Source: Haemophilus parainfluenzae T3T1
GTDB taxonomy: Bacteria > Pseudomonadota > Gammaproteobacteria > Enterobacterales > Pasteurellaceae
Direction: 5' to 3'
NCBI RefSeq assembly: GCF_000210895.1
Contig: NC_015964.1
Coordinates: forward strand, 744,001 to 808,000
DNA: 64,000 bases
In this document: positions 8,200-19,339 of the stretch, piece after piece
How the letters are laid out: each line of letters starts with the position of its first letter
Position numbering within the stretch: position 1 is the stretch's first letter
Position numbers and translations under genes: made by a program
The notes under the pieces: model-generated
Databases searched by the model: none
Seen by the model: only the letters and a program-made list of their open reading frames with translations
Told to the model about the DNA's origin: nothing

Positions 8200-9478
8200 T
8201 GTAGTGATTATTGGTGGCGGCCTTGCAGGTTTAACTTGCGGCGTCGCCCTACAAGAACAAGGCAAACGTTGTGTCATTATCAATAACGGCCAAGCAGCGA
8301 TTGATTTTGCATCCGGCTCATTAGATTTATTAAGCCGTTTACCAAATGGTGCGTTTGTTAAAAATATTCCTGAAAATTTGACCGCACTTTCCGCTCAATT
8401 ACCACAACACCCTTATAGCATTATGGGTGCTGAACGTGTATTAGCGAAAGCGCAAGATTTCGAGAAATTAGCGGAATCGTTAAATTTAGATTTAATTGGT
8501 TCAACCGTAGAAAATCATCTTCGTGTAACGGGTTTAGGTAGCTTACGCGGTGCATGGCTTTCACCAAATAGTGTGCCAACCGTGCAAGGCGAAACCCCAT
8601 TCCCTTATAAAAAAATTGCGGTTTTAGGCATTGAAGGCTATCACGATTTCCAACCAGAATTATTGGCAGATAACCTCACACTCAATCCACAATTTGCACA
8701 TTGTGAAGTGAAAACCGGCTTTTTAAATATCCCTGAATTAGATCAGTTACGTGCAAACTCTCGTGAGTTCCGCAGTGTAAACATTGCTCAAGTTTTAGAA
8801 TATAAACTGAAATTTGATGATCTTGTAGCTGAAATGAAAGAAGCGGCGAAAGGTAATGAAGCCATTTTCTTGCCAGCATGTTTCGGCTTAGAAAATCAAG
8901 AGTTTATGGAATCACTTCGCAAAGCAACTGGCTTACCATTATTTGAATTGCCAACTTTACCGCCTTCTTTATTAGGTATGCGTCAACGTATTCAATTACG
9001 TCATCGTTTTGAGAAATTAGGCGGACTCATGCTGAATGGTGATAGCGCATTAAAAGCACATTTTCATGGCAACAAAGTTCGTGCTATTCAAACGCGTTTG
9101 CACGAAGAGGAAGAAATCACAGCAGAACATTTTGTCTTAGCTTCTGGCAGTTTCTTCAGTAAAGGTTTAGTTTCTGAATTCGATAAAATCTACGAACCCG
9201 TATTCCATTCTGACATCATCGGTGTGGAAGGTTTTAACGATACGGATCGCTTTACTTGGACTGATCACCGTTTCTCAAATCCACAACCGTACCAATCTGC
9301 GGGCGTGGCGATTAATGCGCAATGCCAAGTACAAAAGAGCGGTCAATTTTTAACGAATTTATATGCGGTGGGTAATGTGATTGGTGGTTTCAATGCCCTA
9401 GAGCTTGGTTGTGGTTCTGGCGTAGCAGTGGTAACAGCGCTTGCTGTTGCTGATGAAATTCTTCACAACACACATTAA
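8189..9478 (+). CDS. glpB: Anaerobic glycerol-3-phosphate dehydrogenase subunit B
   Basis: Flavoprotein subunit (429 residues) of the anaerobic G3P dehydrogenase. It begins [18 protein letters not shown], a Rossmann dinucleotide-binding motif right at the N-terminus, and ends with a second FAD-binding segment ([22 protein letters not shown]). ATG 8189 is preferred over the upstream 8141 frame opening because it gives the family N-terminus, has GGGACGG upstream and leaves only an 11-bp overlap with glpA. An uptake signal at 8378-8389 is read as LTAL in the protein. It sits 9 bp before glpC. Confidence 0.95.
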   Translation: MNFDVVIIGGGLAGLTCGVALQEQGKRCVIINNGQAAIDFASGSLDLLSRLPNGAFVKNIPENLTALSAQLPQHPYSIMGAERVLAKAQDFEKLAESLNLDLIGSTVENHLRVTGLGSLRGAWLSPNSVPTVQGETPFPYKKIAVLGIEGYHDFQPELLADNLTLNPQFAHCEVKTGFLNIPELDQLRANSREFRSVNIAQVLEYKLKFDDLVAEMKEAAKGNEAIFLPACFGLENQEFMESLRKATGLPLFELPTLPPSLLGMRQRIQLRHRFEKLGGLMLNGDSALKAHFHGNKVRAIQTRLHEEEEITAEHFVLASGSFFSKGLVSEFDKIYEPVFHSDIIGVEGFNDTDRFTWTDHRFSNPQPYQSAGVAINAQCQVQKSGQFLTNLYAVGNVIGGFNALELGCGSGVAVVTALAVADEILHNTH

Positions 9479-9487
9479 GGAGGCGTT

Positions 9488-10765
9488 ATGAACATTCAAC
9501 AATTAATTGATAATGCAAAACAATCCCTTAATGCGCCACAACATCATCATGCATTTGATGAAAGCTTTGAGAGCTGCATTAAATGTACGGCGTGTACTGC
9601 AGTATGTCCGGTTTCGCGTCAAAATCCAAACTATCCAGGTCCAAAACAATCAGGCCCGGATGGTGAGCGTTTGCGCTTAAAATCAGCCGAACTTTATGAT
9701 GAAGCATTGAAATACTGTACTAACTGTAAACGTTGTGAAATTGCGTGTCCGTCTGATGTGAAAATTGGTGACATTATCGTTCGTGCAAGAAATAAATACC
9801 TTGCTCAACAACACAAACCAGCCGTGCAAAAATTACGTGATGCGATTTTAAGTAACACCGATATTATGGGGTCACTTAATACACCACTTGCGCCGATTGT
9901 TAATACCATCACAGGTTTGAAAACAACAAAATTTGTGTTGGAAAAAGCGTTAAAAATCAGCCGTCATCGTACATTACCAAAATATTCCTTTGGTACGTTC
10001 CGCAGCTGGTATATGAAGAAAATGGTGGAAAGCCAACAAAAATTCGAACGCAAAGTGGCGTATTATCACGGTTGTTATGTGAACTACAATAATCCACAAT
10101 TGGGTAAAGAATTTATTCAAGTATTCAATGCCATGGATATTGGCGTGGTGTTATTGGAAAAAGAAAAATGCTGTGGCTTGCCATTAAGCGTGAACCAATT
10201 CCCAGAACGAGCGAAGAAAATCGCACAATTTAACACCGATTACATCAGCAAAATGGTGGATGAAAATGGCTTAGATGTGATCAGTGAAGCATCAAGTTGT
10301 TCTCTAAATTTACGTGATGAATATCATCATATTTTAGGTATCGACAATGCGAAGGTTCGTCCACATATTCACATGGTGACACCATTCTTATATCAACTCT
10401 TTAAAGAAGGTAAAACCTTACCGCTTAAACCATTGAAATTGCGTGTGGCTTATCACACCGCATGTCACGTGGATAAAGCGGGTTGGGCGCCATACACCTT
10501 GGAAGTGTTAAAACAAATTCCAGGTTTAGAAGTGGTGATGTTACCATCACAATGTTGTGGTATTGCAGGGACATACGGTTTCAAAGAAGAAAATTACGAG
10601 GTTTCCCAATCTATCGGTAAAAACTTATTCGATAACATCAATGCAGGCGGATTTGATTACGTGATCTCTGAATGCCAAACTTGTAAATGGCAGATCGATA
10701 TGTCATCTAACGTGACTTGTATCCATCCATTGACGTTATTATGTATGTCGATGAATCAAGCTTAG
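9488..10765 (+). CDS. glpC: Anaerobic glycerol-3-phosphate dehydrogenase subunit C
   Basis: Iron-sulfur subunit (425 residues) that anchors GlpAB at the membrane and carries electrons to the quinone pool. Two ferredoxin-type [4Fe-4S] motifs are visible: C30-C33-C36-C40 (CIKCTACTAVCP) and C77-C80-C83-C87 (CTNCKRCEIACP). Two CCG domains follow, with CCGLPL and CCGIAGTYGF, and a late CQTC. The start has AAGGAGG just upstream. It is the last gene of glpABC and is followed by a hairpin terminator at 10769-10806. Confidence 0.96.
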   Translation: MNIQQLIDNAKQSLNAPQHHHAFDESFESCIKCTACTAVCPVSRQNPNYPGPKQSGPDGERLRLKSAELYDEALKYCTNCKRCEIACPSDVKIGDIIVRARNKYLAQQHKPAVQKLRDAILSNTDIMGSLNTPLAPIVNTITGLKTTKFVLEKALKISRHRTLPKYSFGTFRSWYMKKMVESQQKFERKVAYYHGCYVNYNNPQLGKEFIQVFNAMDIGVVLLEKEKCCGLPLSVNQFPERAKKIAQFNTDYISKMVDENGLDVISEASSCSLNLRDEYHHILGIDNAKVRPHIHMVTPFLYQLFKEGKTLPLKPLKLRVAYHTACHVDKAGWAPYTLEVLKQIPGLEVVMLPSQCCGIAGTYGFKEENYEVSQSIGKNLFDNINAGGFDYVISECQTCKWQIDMSSNVTCIHPLTLLCMSMNQA

Positions 10766-10768
10766 TGG

Positions 10769-10806
10769 AAAGAGCGGAAACTGATAAAAAAGTGACCGCT
10801 CTTTTT
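10769..10806 (+). terminator. glpC terminator
   Basis: AAAGAGCGG pairs with CCGCTCTTT, followed by TTTG. The stem carries the GAGCGG variant of the uptake signal. Confidence 0.8.
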
Positions 10807-10835
10807 GTTATTCAATCCAATATGGAGAATTAATT

Positions 10836-11007
10836 ATGCAAAAAATCTTCAAGGTTTCCTTGTCTTGTAATTGAAACGGTAGCGGCATTAGATAAACCGT
10901 TAGATCAGTTACAAAAAATCACGGAGAAAGACTTGCTGGGTATCTATCGTGACAGCTTAAAAACCATGGGATTGCCAATGTTTAACAGCGGGCCATTGCA
11001 AGATTAA
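10836..11007 (+). pseudogene. Remnant of a broken gene downstream of glpABC
   Basis: A ribosome site (GGAG at 10823-10826) leads to ATG 10836, which gives only 12 codons (MQKIFKVSLSCN) before a stop. In another frame, from about 10852, a coding-like stretch runs for about 52 codons and ends at TAA 11005-11007; it contains VIETVAALDKPLDQLQ and LKTMGLPMFNSGPLQD. The picture fits a gene reduced by an internal deletion or frameshift to its two ends. I do not recognise the family. No other gene fits in the 305 bp between glpC and asnA. Confidence 0.5.
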
Positions 11008-11024
11008 TTAATCTTTCCAAAAAC

Positions 11025-11057
11025 AAAAGTGCGGTGAATTTTCACCGCACTTTTTTA
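11025..11057. terminator. Inverted uptake-signal pair, terminator of asnA
   Basis: AAAAGTGCGGTGAA and TTCACCGCACTTTT form a near-perfect hairpin with A and T runs. It lies 14 bp past the asnA stop (minus strand) and can also terminate plus-strand reading. Confidence 0.8.
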
Positions 11058-11070
11058 TTTTCTCGTTCGA

Positions 11071-12063
11071 TTAAAGAATATGTTGATATTGTTCTAACAT
11101 TTCTTTTGGCCATACGCTTGATTGCACTTCACCAATGTGTTTTTTGTGAAGTAAAAGCATTGCCATACGTGATTGACCGATACCACCACCGATGGTGAGA
11201 GGTAATTTTCCGTTTAATAAATCTTGGTGCCAATCCATTTTTAAGCGATCTTCATCACCGGTTAAACCAACTTGTAAACGTAATGCAGATTCATCTACAC
11301 GAATACCCATTGAAGAAAGCTCAAACGCTTTACCTAACTCAGAGTTCCACACCAAAATATCGCCGTTTAAACCTTTGTAGCCGTTTTCTGATTCAGTTGT
11401 CCAGTCATCGTAGTCTGGTGCACGACCATCATGTGGTTTGCCGTCTGATAATTTGCCACCAATACCGACTAAGAACACTGCACCATATTCTTTACAAATG
11501 GCGTTTTCGCGCTCTTTGCTTGAAAGATCTGGGTATCGTTTAACTAAATCTTCACTATGTACGAAAGTGATTTCTTTTGGCAAGCTTGATGGGATATCAA
11601 AGCGCGCTTCTACGGCTAATTCAGTTAAACGGATTGCACGATAAATAGAACGTACCGTTTCTTTTAAATAAGCATAGTTACGATGACCTTCAGGAATCAC
11701 TTTTTCCCAGTCCCATTGATCCACATAAACAGAGTGAGTTTGATCCAATGAATCTTCGTCTGGACGTAATGCTTTCATGTGAACAAATAAGCCTTCCCCT
11801 TCTTTGAAGTGGAAACGTGCGAGAGTATGACGTTTCCATTTAGCCAATGAGTGAACCACTTCATAAACCGCATTAGGGATACATTTCACGTTTACTTGAA
11901 CTGCTTTCTCAATACCTGATAAGTTATCTTGCATACCATTGCCAACCTCACTAAGGATTGGACCTTGCACTTCGATGATGCCAAGTTGCTCAATTAAGTT
12001 TTGAGTAAAGGTGTTCTTCACAAAGCTAATTTCTTGTTGTTGTAAAATAAACGTCTTTTTCAT
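11071..12063 (-). CDS. asnA: Aspartate--ammonia ligase (asparagine synthetase A)
   Basis: Makes asparagine from aspartate, ammonia and ATP. The 330-residue protein starts [14 protein letters not shown] at 12063, with AAGGAT upstream; the frame stays open to 12135, but the extra 24 residues are not part of the family. Class II aminoacyl-tRNA-synthetase-like features are seen: [26 protein letters not shown] and the C-terminal [14 protein letters not shown]. It matches H. influenzae AsnA closely as I recall it. It is divergent from asnC, as in other enteric-type bacteria, which suggests control by AsnC. Confidence 0.97.
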   Translation of the reverse strand: MKKTFILQQQEISFVKNTFTQNLIEQLGIIEVQGPILSEVGNGMQDNLSGIEKAVQVNVKCIPNAVYEVVHSLAKWKRHTLARFHFKEGEGLFVHMKALRPDEDSLDQTHSVYVDQWDWEKVIPEGHRNYAYLKETVRSIYRAIRLTELAVEARFDIPSSLPKEITFVHSEDLVKRYPDLSSKERENAICKEYGAVFLVGIGGKLSDGKPHDGRAPDYDDWTTESENGYKGLNGDILVWNSELGKAFELSSMGIRVDESALRLQVGLTGDEDRLKMDWHQDLLNGKLPLTIGGGIGQSRMAMLLLHKKHIGEVQSSVWPKEMLEQYQHIL

Positions 12064-12217
12064 ATTTATCCTTCTTTTTATAATAACTGGTAAGATTTGT
12101 TGTGCATTATTCAATAAAATCGCAATTTGTTTCAAGTAATTTCTTTACATTGTTTTAAATATTGAATATTATCAAAAATAAAGAAGATATTTTAAAAAAG
12201 ATCTAACAGGGGGCTAT

Positions 12218-12670
12218 ATGCACAATATCGATACGCTCGATCGACAAATTCTCCGAGTGCTGACTAAAGATGCGCGTACACCTTATGCCGAAATGGCGAA
12301 AAGCTTTGGCGTGAGCCCCGGTACGATTCATGTTCGTGTAGAGAAAATGCGTCAGTCTGGTCTGATTGAAGGCACAAAAGCGATTATTGATGAGCGTAAA
12401 CTGGGTTATGATGTTTGCTGCTTTATTGGCATTATTTTGAAAAGCGCAAAAGATTACGAAAAAGTGATTAAAAAGCTAGAGACCTTTGATGAAGTGGTGG
12501 AAGCCTATTACACCACGGGAAATTATTCTATTTTTATCAAAGTGATGACACACACCATTGCTGAATTACATTCCGTGTTGGCGACTAAGATCCAGTTAAT
12601 TGATGAGATTCAATCAACGGAAACCTTGATTTCCATGCAAAATCCTATTTTACGAGACATTAAACCTTAA
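12218..12670 (+). CDS. asnC: Asparagine-responsive Lrp/AsnC family regulator
   Basis: A 150-residue regulator with an N-terminal winged helix-turn-helix (LDRQILRVLTKDARTPYAEMAKSFGVS, residues about 7-33) and a C-terminal RAM ligand-binding domain (GYDVCCFIGIILKS to the end). AsnC-type proteins form octamers and bind their amino acid in the RAM domain. The start has AGGGGG about 5-10 bp upstream. Gene orientation, head to head with asnA across 154 bp, supports AsnC itself over Lrp. A strong terminator follows at 12688-12710. Confidence 0.93.
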   Translation: MHNIDTLDRQILRVLTKDARTPYAEMAKSFGVSPGTIHVRVEKMRQSGLIEGTKAIIDERKLGYDVCCFIGIILKSAKDYEKVIKKLETFDEVVEAYYTTGNYSIFIKVMTHTIAELHSVLATKIQLIDEIQSTETLISMQNPILRDIKP

Positions 12671-12687
12671 ATGTCATCGAAACAATA

Positions 12688-12718
12688 AAGGCGTGTTTGA
12701 TACACGCCTTTGCTTTTT
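12688..12718. terminator. Terminator between convergent asnC and ordL-type gene
   Basis: AAGGCGTGT pairs with ACACGCCTT around a 5-base loop, followed by TTGC and a run of seven T. Confidence 0.85.
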
Positions 12719-12722
12719 TTGA

Positions 12723-14018
12723 TTAACGATAACGATCGAGGAATTTGTAATAGAGTACGCCGATCTTGGTGGCTAAGTTTTTGAGGGATTTTCCACCGTA
12801 AAACGAAGGCACTTTCAATCCTTCAAAAATTCTCAAACGTTCGTCATTGCCTAAAATTGCTTCTGCAATAATGCGTCCAGCAAGTCCAGTGAGTGCGACA
12901 CCGTGTCCAGAATAGCCTTGAGCAAAATAAATGTGCGGTGAGATACGCCCGAAATGTGGGGTAGCGTTCATTGTCATATCAATCGGTCCAGCCCAGCCAT
13001 AGTCAATTTTGACGTTTTCCAATTGAGGGAAAACATGCAACATATTACCGCGCATAATTTGCACCATATCTTTTTCAGAACTCGAGTCACTGCCGAATAA
13101 TAGACGGTTATCTGCACTTAAACGATAGTAATCGAGCAAAATATTGTTATCGCAAACAGACATGCCATTGTTGATCACGGAGTCAGCCGTGGCTTGATCT
13201 AAAGGTTCGGTCGCAATAATAAAACTTTCTACTGGCAAAATTTTACGATTAATGCCGCGATGAATGGATTTTGGTAGCGCATCAATATAAGCGTTGGTGG
13301 CTAAAATAACATCTTGAGAAATGACCGCACTTTTATCGGTTTTGACTTCAATACAACCTGATTTTTCCACTAAATCCACAACGGGCGATTGTTCGTAAAT
13401 CTGTACGCCTAAATCCAAACAGGCTTTTGCTAAACCTAAGCAATAATTTAATGGGTGTAGGTGGCCAGAATTGCTATCGTATAACCCGCCTACATAAATA
13501 TCACTGCCTAGATGTTGTTTCAGTTTGGCTTTATCCCAAAGTTGCATTTTGTCATAGCCAAAAGTTGCGTGGCTGGCTTTTTCCATTTCAATGAGATCGT
13601 CCATACGACGTTCATTTAAAGCCAATGTGGCATAGCCTTTTTTCCAATCACATTGAATACCATATTTAGCAATGCGTTCATCAATAATATCAATGGCTTC
13701 TAGCGACATATCCCAAAGTTTTTTCGCTTTATCAAAGCCCATTTGAGCAATATATTCATCAATGCCTTCTTCAAAACCATTGATAGCTTGACCGCCACTT
13801 CTGCCAGAAGCGCCAAATCCCACTCTTGCACCTTCTAACACAATGACTTTCTTGCCTTTTTCTGCTAATTCAAGGGCGGCAGATAAACCGAAGAAACCCG
13901 CACCAATAACACAAACATCCGCTTCTTCTTGCTGAGTGAGAGGCGGCAATTCGAAGGTTTGGTTTCGACTGTCGAAATAATAAGATTTGATATGTTCTTG
14001 ATGAGCGAATTCGAGCAT
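12723..14018 (-). CDS. ordL: FAD-dependent amino-acid/polyamine oxidase of the DAO family (OrdL/PuuB-like)
   Basis: A 431-residue flavin oxidoreductase of the D-amino acid oxidase fold. The N-terminal FAD motif EADVCVIGAGFFGLSAALELAE (about residues 32-53) is complete, followed by GARVGFGASGRSGGQ, typical of the OrdL/YgaF/PuuB group. Near the C-terminus IYFAQGYSGHGVALTGLAGR closes the FAD site. PuuB oxidises gamma-glutamylputrescine, and the neighbour on the other side is the polyamine-binding protein PotD, so a link to polyamine use is plausible. The substrate cannot be told from sequence. The two genes diverge with 164 bp between starts. Confidence 0.8.
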   Translation of the reverse strand: MLEFAHQEHIKSYYFDSRNQTFELPPLTQQEEADVCVIGAGFFGLSAALELAEKGKKVIVLEGARVGFGASGRSGGQAINGFEEGIDEYIAQMGFDKAKKLWDMSLEAIDIIDERIAKYGIQCDWKKGYATLALNERRMDDLIEMEKASHATFGYDKMQLWDKAKLKQHLGSDIYVGGLYDSNSGHLHPLNYCLGLAKACLDLGVQIYEQSPVVDLVEKSGCIEVKTDKSAVISQDVILATNAYIDALPKSIHRGINRKILPVESFIIATEPLDQATADSVINNGMSVCDNNILLDYYRLSADNRLLFGSDSSSEKDMVQIMRGNMLHVFPQLENVKIDYGWAGPIDMTMNATPHFGRISPHIYFAQGYSGHGVALTGLAGRIIAEAILGNDERLRIFEGLKVPSFYGGKSLKNLATKIGVLYYKFLDRYR

Positions 14019-14105
14019 GATTGATGCCTAATTTATTAACATAAAATTGAAATTGAGGGAATCTTACCCTGATGGGAAAATATGTCAAACCTTTTGCTAA
14101 AAAGG

Positions 14106-14114
14106 TGCTATACT
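14106..14114 (+). promoter_or_regulatory. Extended -10 promoter of potD
   Basis: TGCTATACT is an extended -10 box. Transcription would start near 14120, downstream of ATG 14072, which therefore cannot be the start codon of this message. Confidence 0.55.
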
Positions 14115-14182
14115 CCCCCCAAGTTTATACAAGTAAACGATTACTTAAGGTTTATTTTGATTGTCCTGAGGAGGTCAATAAA

Positions 14183-15238
14183 TTGAAAAAAAATGCTGTT
14201 CAATACATCAAATCACTTTGTCTTTCTGCCGTTGCATTTGCTGCAACTTCTGCTGCTCTTGCTGCTGAAAAATTGTATGTTTATAACTGGACTGACTATG
14301 TGCCATCTAATTTGGTTGCGGAATTCACCAAAGAAACGGGCATTGAAGTGATTTATTCAACATTTGAAAGTAATGAAGAAATGTATGCTAAATTGAAGCT
14401 GACCTCTAGTACAGGTAGTGGTTATGATTTAGTTTTCCCATCAAGCTATTACGTCAACAAAATGGCGAAAGAAGGCATGTTACAAGAGCTTGATCACAGC
14501 AAATTAAGTAATTTTAAACAAATTCCAGCAAATTTATTAAACAAGGAATTTGACCCAAATAACAAATATTCTCTGCCTTACGTTTATGGCTTAACCGGCA
14601 TCGGCGTGAATGCGGATGATATTGATCCAAGCAAAATCACAAGCTGGGCTGATTTCTGGAATCCAGAATATAAAGGTAAAGTATTATTAACCAGTGATGC
14701 GCGAGAAGTGTTCCATATTGCATTACTTTTAGATGGAAAATCACCGAATACTAAGAATGAAGAAGACATTAAAGCTGCTTACGAACGTTTAGTGAAATTG
14801 TTACCAAATGTGGTGACCTTTAACTCTGACTCGCCAGAAGTGCCGTTTGTTCAAGGTGAAGCTTCTATCGGTATGTTATGGAATGGTTCGGCTTATTTAG
14901 CACACAAAGAAAATCCAAGTATCCAATTTGTGTATCCAAAAGAAGGCGCGATTTTCTGGATGGATAACTACGCGATTCCAAAAGGTGCGAAAAATACAGA
15001 GGGCGCTTATAAATTTATCGACTTCTTACTTCGTCCTGAAAATGCGAAATTAGTGGTTGAAAAAATGGGCTTCTCAATGCCAAATGAAGGCGTGAAAGCG
15101 TTACTTTCACCTGAAATGGCGAATAACCCAACCTTGTTCCCATCTGCTGAAAACATTGAAAAAGGCATTATGCAAGGCGATGTGGGTGAAGCAGTGGACA
15201 TTTACGAAAAATATTGGAATAAATTAAAAACCAATTAA
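14183..15238 (+). CDS. potD: Spermidine/putrescine periplasmic binding protein (PotD-2 type)
   Basis: Binds polyamines in the periplasm for an ABC importer. The start is the TTG at 14183: GAGGAGG lies at 14168-14174, and the product then opens with a proper signal peptide (KKNAVQ...[17 protein letters not shown]). The frame is open from ATG 14072, but that would give a long non-signal extension and would lie before the promoter. Conserved binding features are [43 protein letters not shown] and [14 protein letters not shown]. It resembles the second PotD of H. influenzae. No potABC genes are nearby, so the permease must be elsewhere. Confidence 0.92.
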   Translation: MKKNAVQYIKSLCLSAVAFAATSAALAAEKLYVYNWTDYVPSNLVAEFTKETGIEVIYSTFESNEEMYAKLKLTSSTGSGYDLVFPSSYYVNKMAKEGMLQELDHSKLSNFKQIPANLLNKEFDPNNKYSLPYVYGLTGIGVNADDIDPSKITSWADFWNPEYKGKVLLTSDAREVFHIALLLDGKSPNTKNEEDIKAAYERLVKLLPNVVTFNSDSPEVPFVQGEASIGMLWNGSAYLAHKENPSIQFVYPKEGAIFWMDNYAIPKGAKNTEGAYKFIDFLLRPENAKLVVEKMGFSMPNEGVKALLSPEMANNPTLFPSAENIEKGIMQGDVGEAVDIYEKYWNKLKTN

Positions 15239-15251
15239 TCAAATATTGATG

Positions 15252-15280
15252 AAAAGTGCGGTGAGTTTGACCGCACTTTT
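15252..15280 (+). terminator. Inverted uptake-signal pair after potD
   Basis: AAAAGTGCGGT and ACCGCACTTTT face each other across 7 bases, 14 bp after the potD stop. Confidence 0.75.
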
Positions 15281-15299
15281 GCTTTGTAAAGGATGACAA

Positions 15300-15713
15300 A
15301 TGAGTTTTCTTGAGCGACTTTTTCACGCAATCTTGTTTGAAACTACGGTTGTGTTGCTTTCTGTTTTCGCTTTGTATTTCTTTACAGAAGAAAGTGTTTC
15401 TATTCTCTTTGGGTCCATGGTACTGGTTTCCTTAACAGCTATGCTCTGGAATCTTATCTTTAATTATTTCCTTGATAAAGTGTTTACGGGACCAAGAGAA
15501 AAGCGAGGCGTCATATTTCGTACTTTACATGCCATTTCATTTGAAGGCGGTTTGCTTATTTTCACCGTGCCGATCATTGCTTACTTTTTAAAAGTGGATT
15601 GGATTACAGCTTTTATGATGGATTTCAGCTTAACGGTGATGGTGACCGTTTATACCTTTATTTTTAATTGGGTGTATGATCACGCGCGATTGCTATTTAT
15701 TAAGCGTGAATGA
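15300..15713 (+). CDS. PACE-family (bacterial transmembrane pair) efflux protein
   Basis: A 137-residue membrane protein made of two similar halves, each with two membrane helices. Half one is FERLFHAILFETTVVLLSV-type through MLWNLIFNYFLDKVF, and half two is RTLHAISFEGGLLIFTVPII through YTFIFNWVYDHARLLF. The paired W-N-x-x-F-N-x-x-[FY]-D and F-N-W-x-[FY]-D signatures are those of the BTP/PACE family, which includes the chlorhexidine exporter AceI. It lies 61 bp after potD behind a terminator and has AAGGAT before its start. The family call is good; the substrate is unknown. Confidence 0.8.
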   Translation: MSFLERLFHAILFETTVVLLSVFALYFFTEESVSILFGSMVLVSLTAMLWNLIFNYFLDKVFTGPREKRGVIFRTLHAISFEGGLLIFTVPIIAYFLKVDWITAFMMDFSLTVMVTVYTFIFNWVYDHARLLFIKRE

Positions 15714-15741
15714 TGAAACAGGAAATGTTTGAATAAGGAAT

Positions 15742-15785
15742 AAAAAGTGCGGTCAAAATCTAAGATGTTTTTGACCGCACTTTTA
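15742..15785. terminator. Inverted uptake-signal pair between the PACE gene and purB
   Basis: AAAAGTGCGGTCAAAA and TTTTTGACCGCACTTTT form a long stem with T and A runs. It separates two convergent genes and can end transcription both ways. Confidence 0.85.
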
Positions 15786-15808
15786 TTTTTTAGGGCATGA
15801 AAACTTTA

Positions 15809-17816
<2,008 letters not shown>

Positions 17817-17911
17817 TGGGATTATAAATTGTGAGCTGCAGAAATTTTTGGCGTAATATAGCATTTTTACACATTGTTTTGAACTCAATCATTAAAAAAC
17901 GCCCTATCTTT

Positions 17912-17920
17912 TGTTATCAT
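17912..17920 (+). promoter_or_regulatory. Candidate extended -10 box of trpS
   Basis: TGTTATCAT fits TG-n-TATNAT and lies 36 bp before the trpS start. No clear -35 is seen, which is common with extended -10 promoters. Confidence 0.4.
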
Positions 17921-17956
17921 AGCGCCAATTCAGTTTACAGAATAAAAGGATAACCA

Positions 17957-18961
17957 ATGACAAAACCAATTGTATTCAGTGGCGTGCAGCCTTCCGGCGA
18001 ATTAACTATCGGGAATTATTTAGGTGCACTTCGCAACTGGGTGAAAATGCAAGAAGATTATGAATGTATTTTCTGTGTGGTGGATTTACATGCCATCACT
18101 GTACGTCAAGATCCTGTAGCACTTCGCAAAGCCACCCTTGATGTGCTCGCCCTTTACTTGGCTTGTGGCATTGATCCGAATAAAAGCACGATCTTCGTGC
18201 AATCTCATGTACCAGAACATACTCAACTAAGCTGGGTATTAAACTGCTACACCTATTTTGGTGAGATGAGCCGTATGACTCAATTTAAAGATAAATCAGC
18301 ACGTTATGCCGAAAATATTAACGTGGGTTTATTTGATTATCCGGTTTTAATGGCAGCAGATATCTTACTTTACCAAGCGAAAAGCGTGCCGGTAGGGGAT
18401 GACCAAAAACAACATTTAGAAATCACTCGTGATATTGCCGCTCGTTTTAATGCCCTTTATGGTGATATTTTCACGATCCCTGAAATCTTCTTGGGCAAAG
18501 CCGGTGCGCGTATTATGTCTTTGCAAGATCCTGATAAAAAAATGTCTAAATCAGATGATAACCGTAATAACGTGGTGACCTTGCTTGAAGATCCAAAATC
18601 GGTGGCGAAAAAAATTAAACGTGCGGTGACAGATTCTGATGAACCGCCTGTTGTTCGTTATGATGTGAAAAACAAAGCGGGCGTGTCTAACTTATTAGAT
18701 ATCCTTTCTGCAGTAACGGATAAATCTGTGGCAGACCTTGAAAAAGAATTTGAAGGCAAAATGTACGGACACTTAAAAACAGCGGTGGCTGACGAAGTGT
18801 CAAACTTACTTGCAGGTTTACAAGAACGTTTCTATCAATATCGTAACGATGAAGCACTTTTAGACGAGATTTTACGTCAAGGTGCAGAAAAAGCCCGTGC
18901 AAGAGCAAAAGCAACCCTTGCCAAAGTGTACGAAGCCGTCGGCTTTGTTGCAGCAAAATAA
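17957..18961 (+). CDS. trpS: Tryptophanyl-tRNA synthetase
   Basis: Charges tRNA-Trp. The 334-residue class I synthetase starts [28 protein letters not shown], where [12 protein letters not shown] is the HIGH-type region, and carries the KMSKS motif as DKKMSKSDD at about residues 193-201. The conserved [11 protein letters not shown] and [10 protein letters not shown] segments are intact. AAAAGGA precedes the start. Followed 55 bp later by yfcZ. Confidence 0.97.
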   Translation: MTKPIVFSGVQPSGELTIGNYLGALRNWVKMQEDYECIFCVVDLHAITVRQDPVALRKATLDVLALYLACGIDPNKSTIFVQSHVPEHTQLSWVLNCYTYFGEMSRMTQFKDKSARYAENINVGLFDYPVLMAADILLYQAKSVPVGDDQKQHLEITRDIAARFNALYGDIFTIPEIFLGKAGARIMSLQDPDKKMSKSDDNRNNVVTLLEDPKSVAKKIKRAVTDSDEPPVVRYDVKNKAGVSNLLDILSAVTDKSVADLEKEFEGKMYGHLKTAVADEVSNLLAGLQERFYQYRNDEALLDEILRQGAEKARARAKATLAKVYEAVGFVAAK

Positions 18962-19016
18962 TTTTAAACTTAATAAGCTGTGTTATATCACGGCTTTTTT
19001 AGATAAGGAGAAAAAT

Positions 19017-19307
19017 ATGGCCATTCAAACTGAAAAACCAATTGAATGTGTAGGTTGTAATACTTTCGATATGAAATCATTGTTTGATAACAGCGATTGT
19101 AGTTTACCTATCGAACAGTTTTACGCCACTCGTCAAGACGCGGAAGGTGCATTGGAATATTTCACGTTAAAAGCGCGTGATATCGAAAGTGAGCCTTGTC
19201 AAATTCAGTCTGAAATTCAACAGGTTGAAGATGGATACTTGCTTAAAGCGGTTTTCACATTCTGCTGCCAAGCGGAATTAGTGATTTTCCAAATGAAACT
19301 TTCGTAA
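19017..19307 (+). CDS. yfcZ: YfcZ/YiiS family (DUF406) small protein
   Basis: A 96-residue soluble protein. It opens [28 protein letters not shown], with a CVGC pair, and ends with a [16 protein letters not shown] strand, both typical of the YfcZ/YiiS family. ATG 19017 has AAGGAG 7-12 bp upstream; the frame is open into the end of trpS but that part is not coding in this frame. The function of the family is unknown. It may share a message with trpS and the following activase (33 bp gap). Confidence 0.8.
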   Translation: MAIQTEKPIECVGCNTFDMKSLFDNSDCSLPIEQFYATRQDAEGALEYFTLKARDIESEPCQIQSEIQQVEDGYLLKAVFTFCCQAELVIFQMKLS

Positions 19308-19339
19308 GTAATGACTTACTCTAGAAAACCGCGTTTTTT

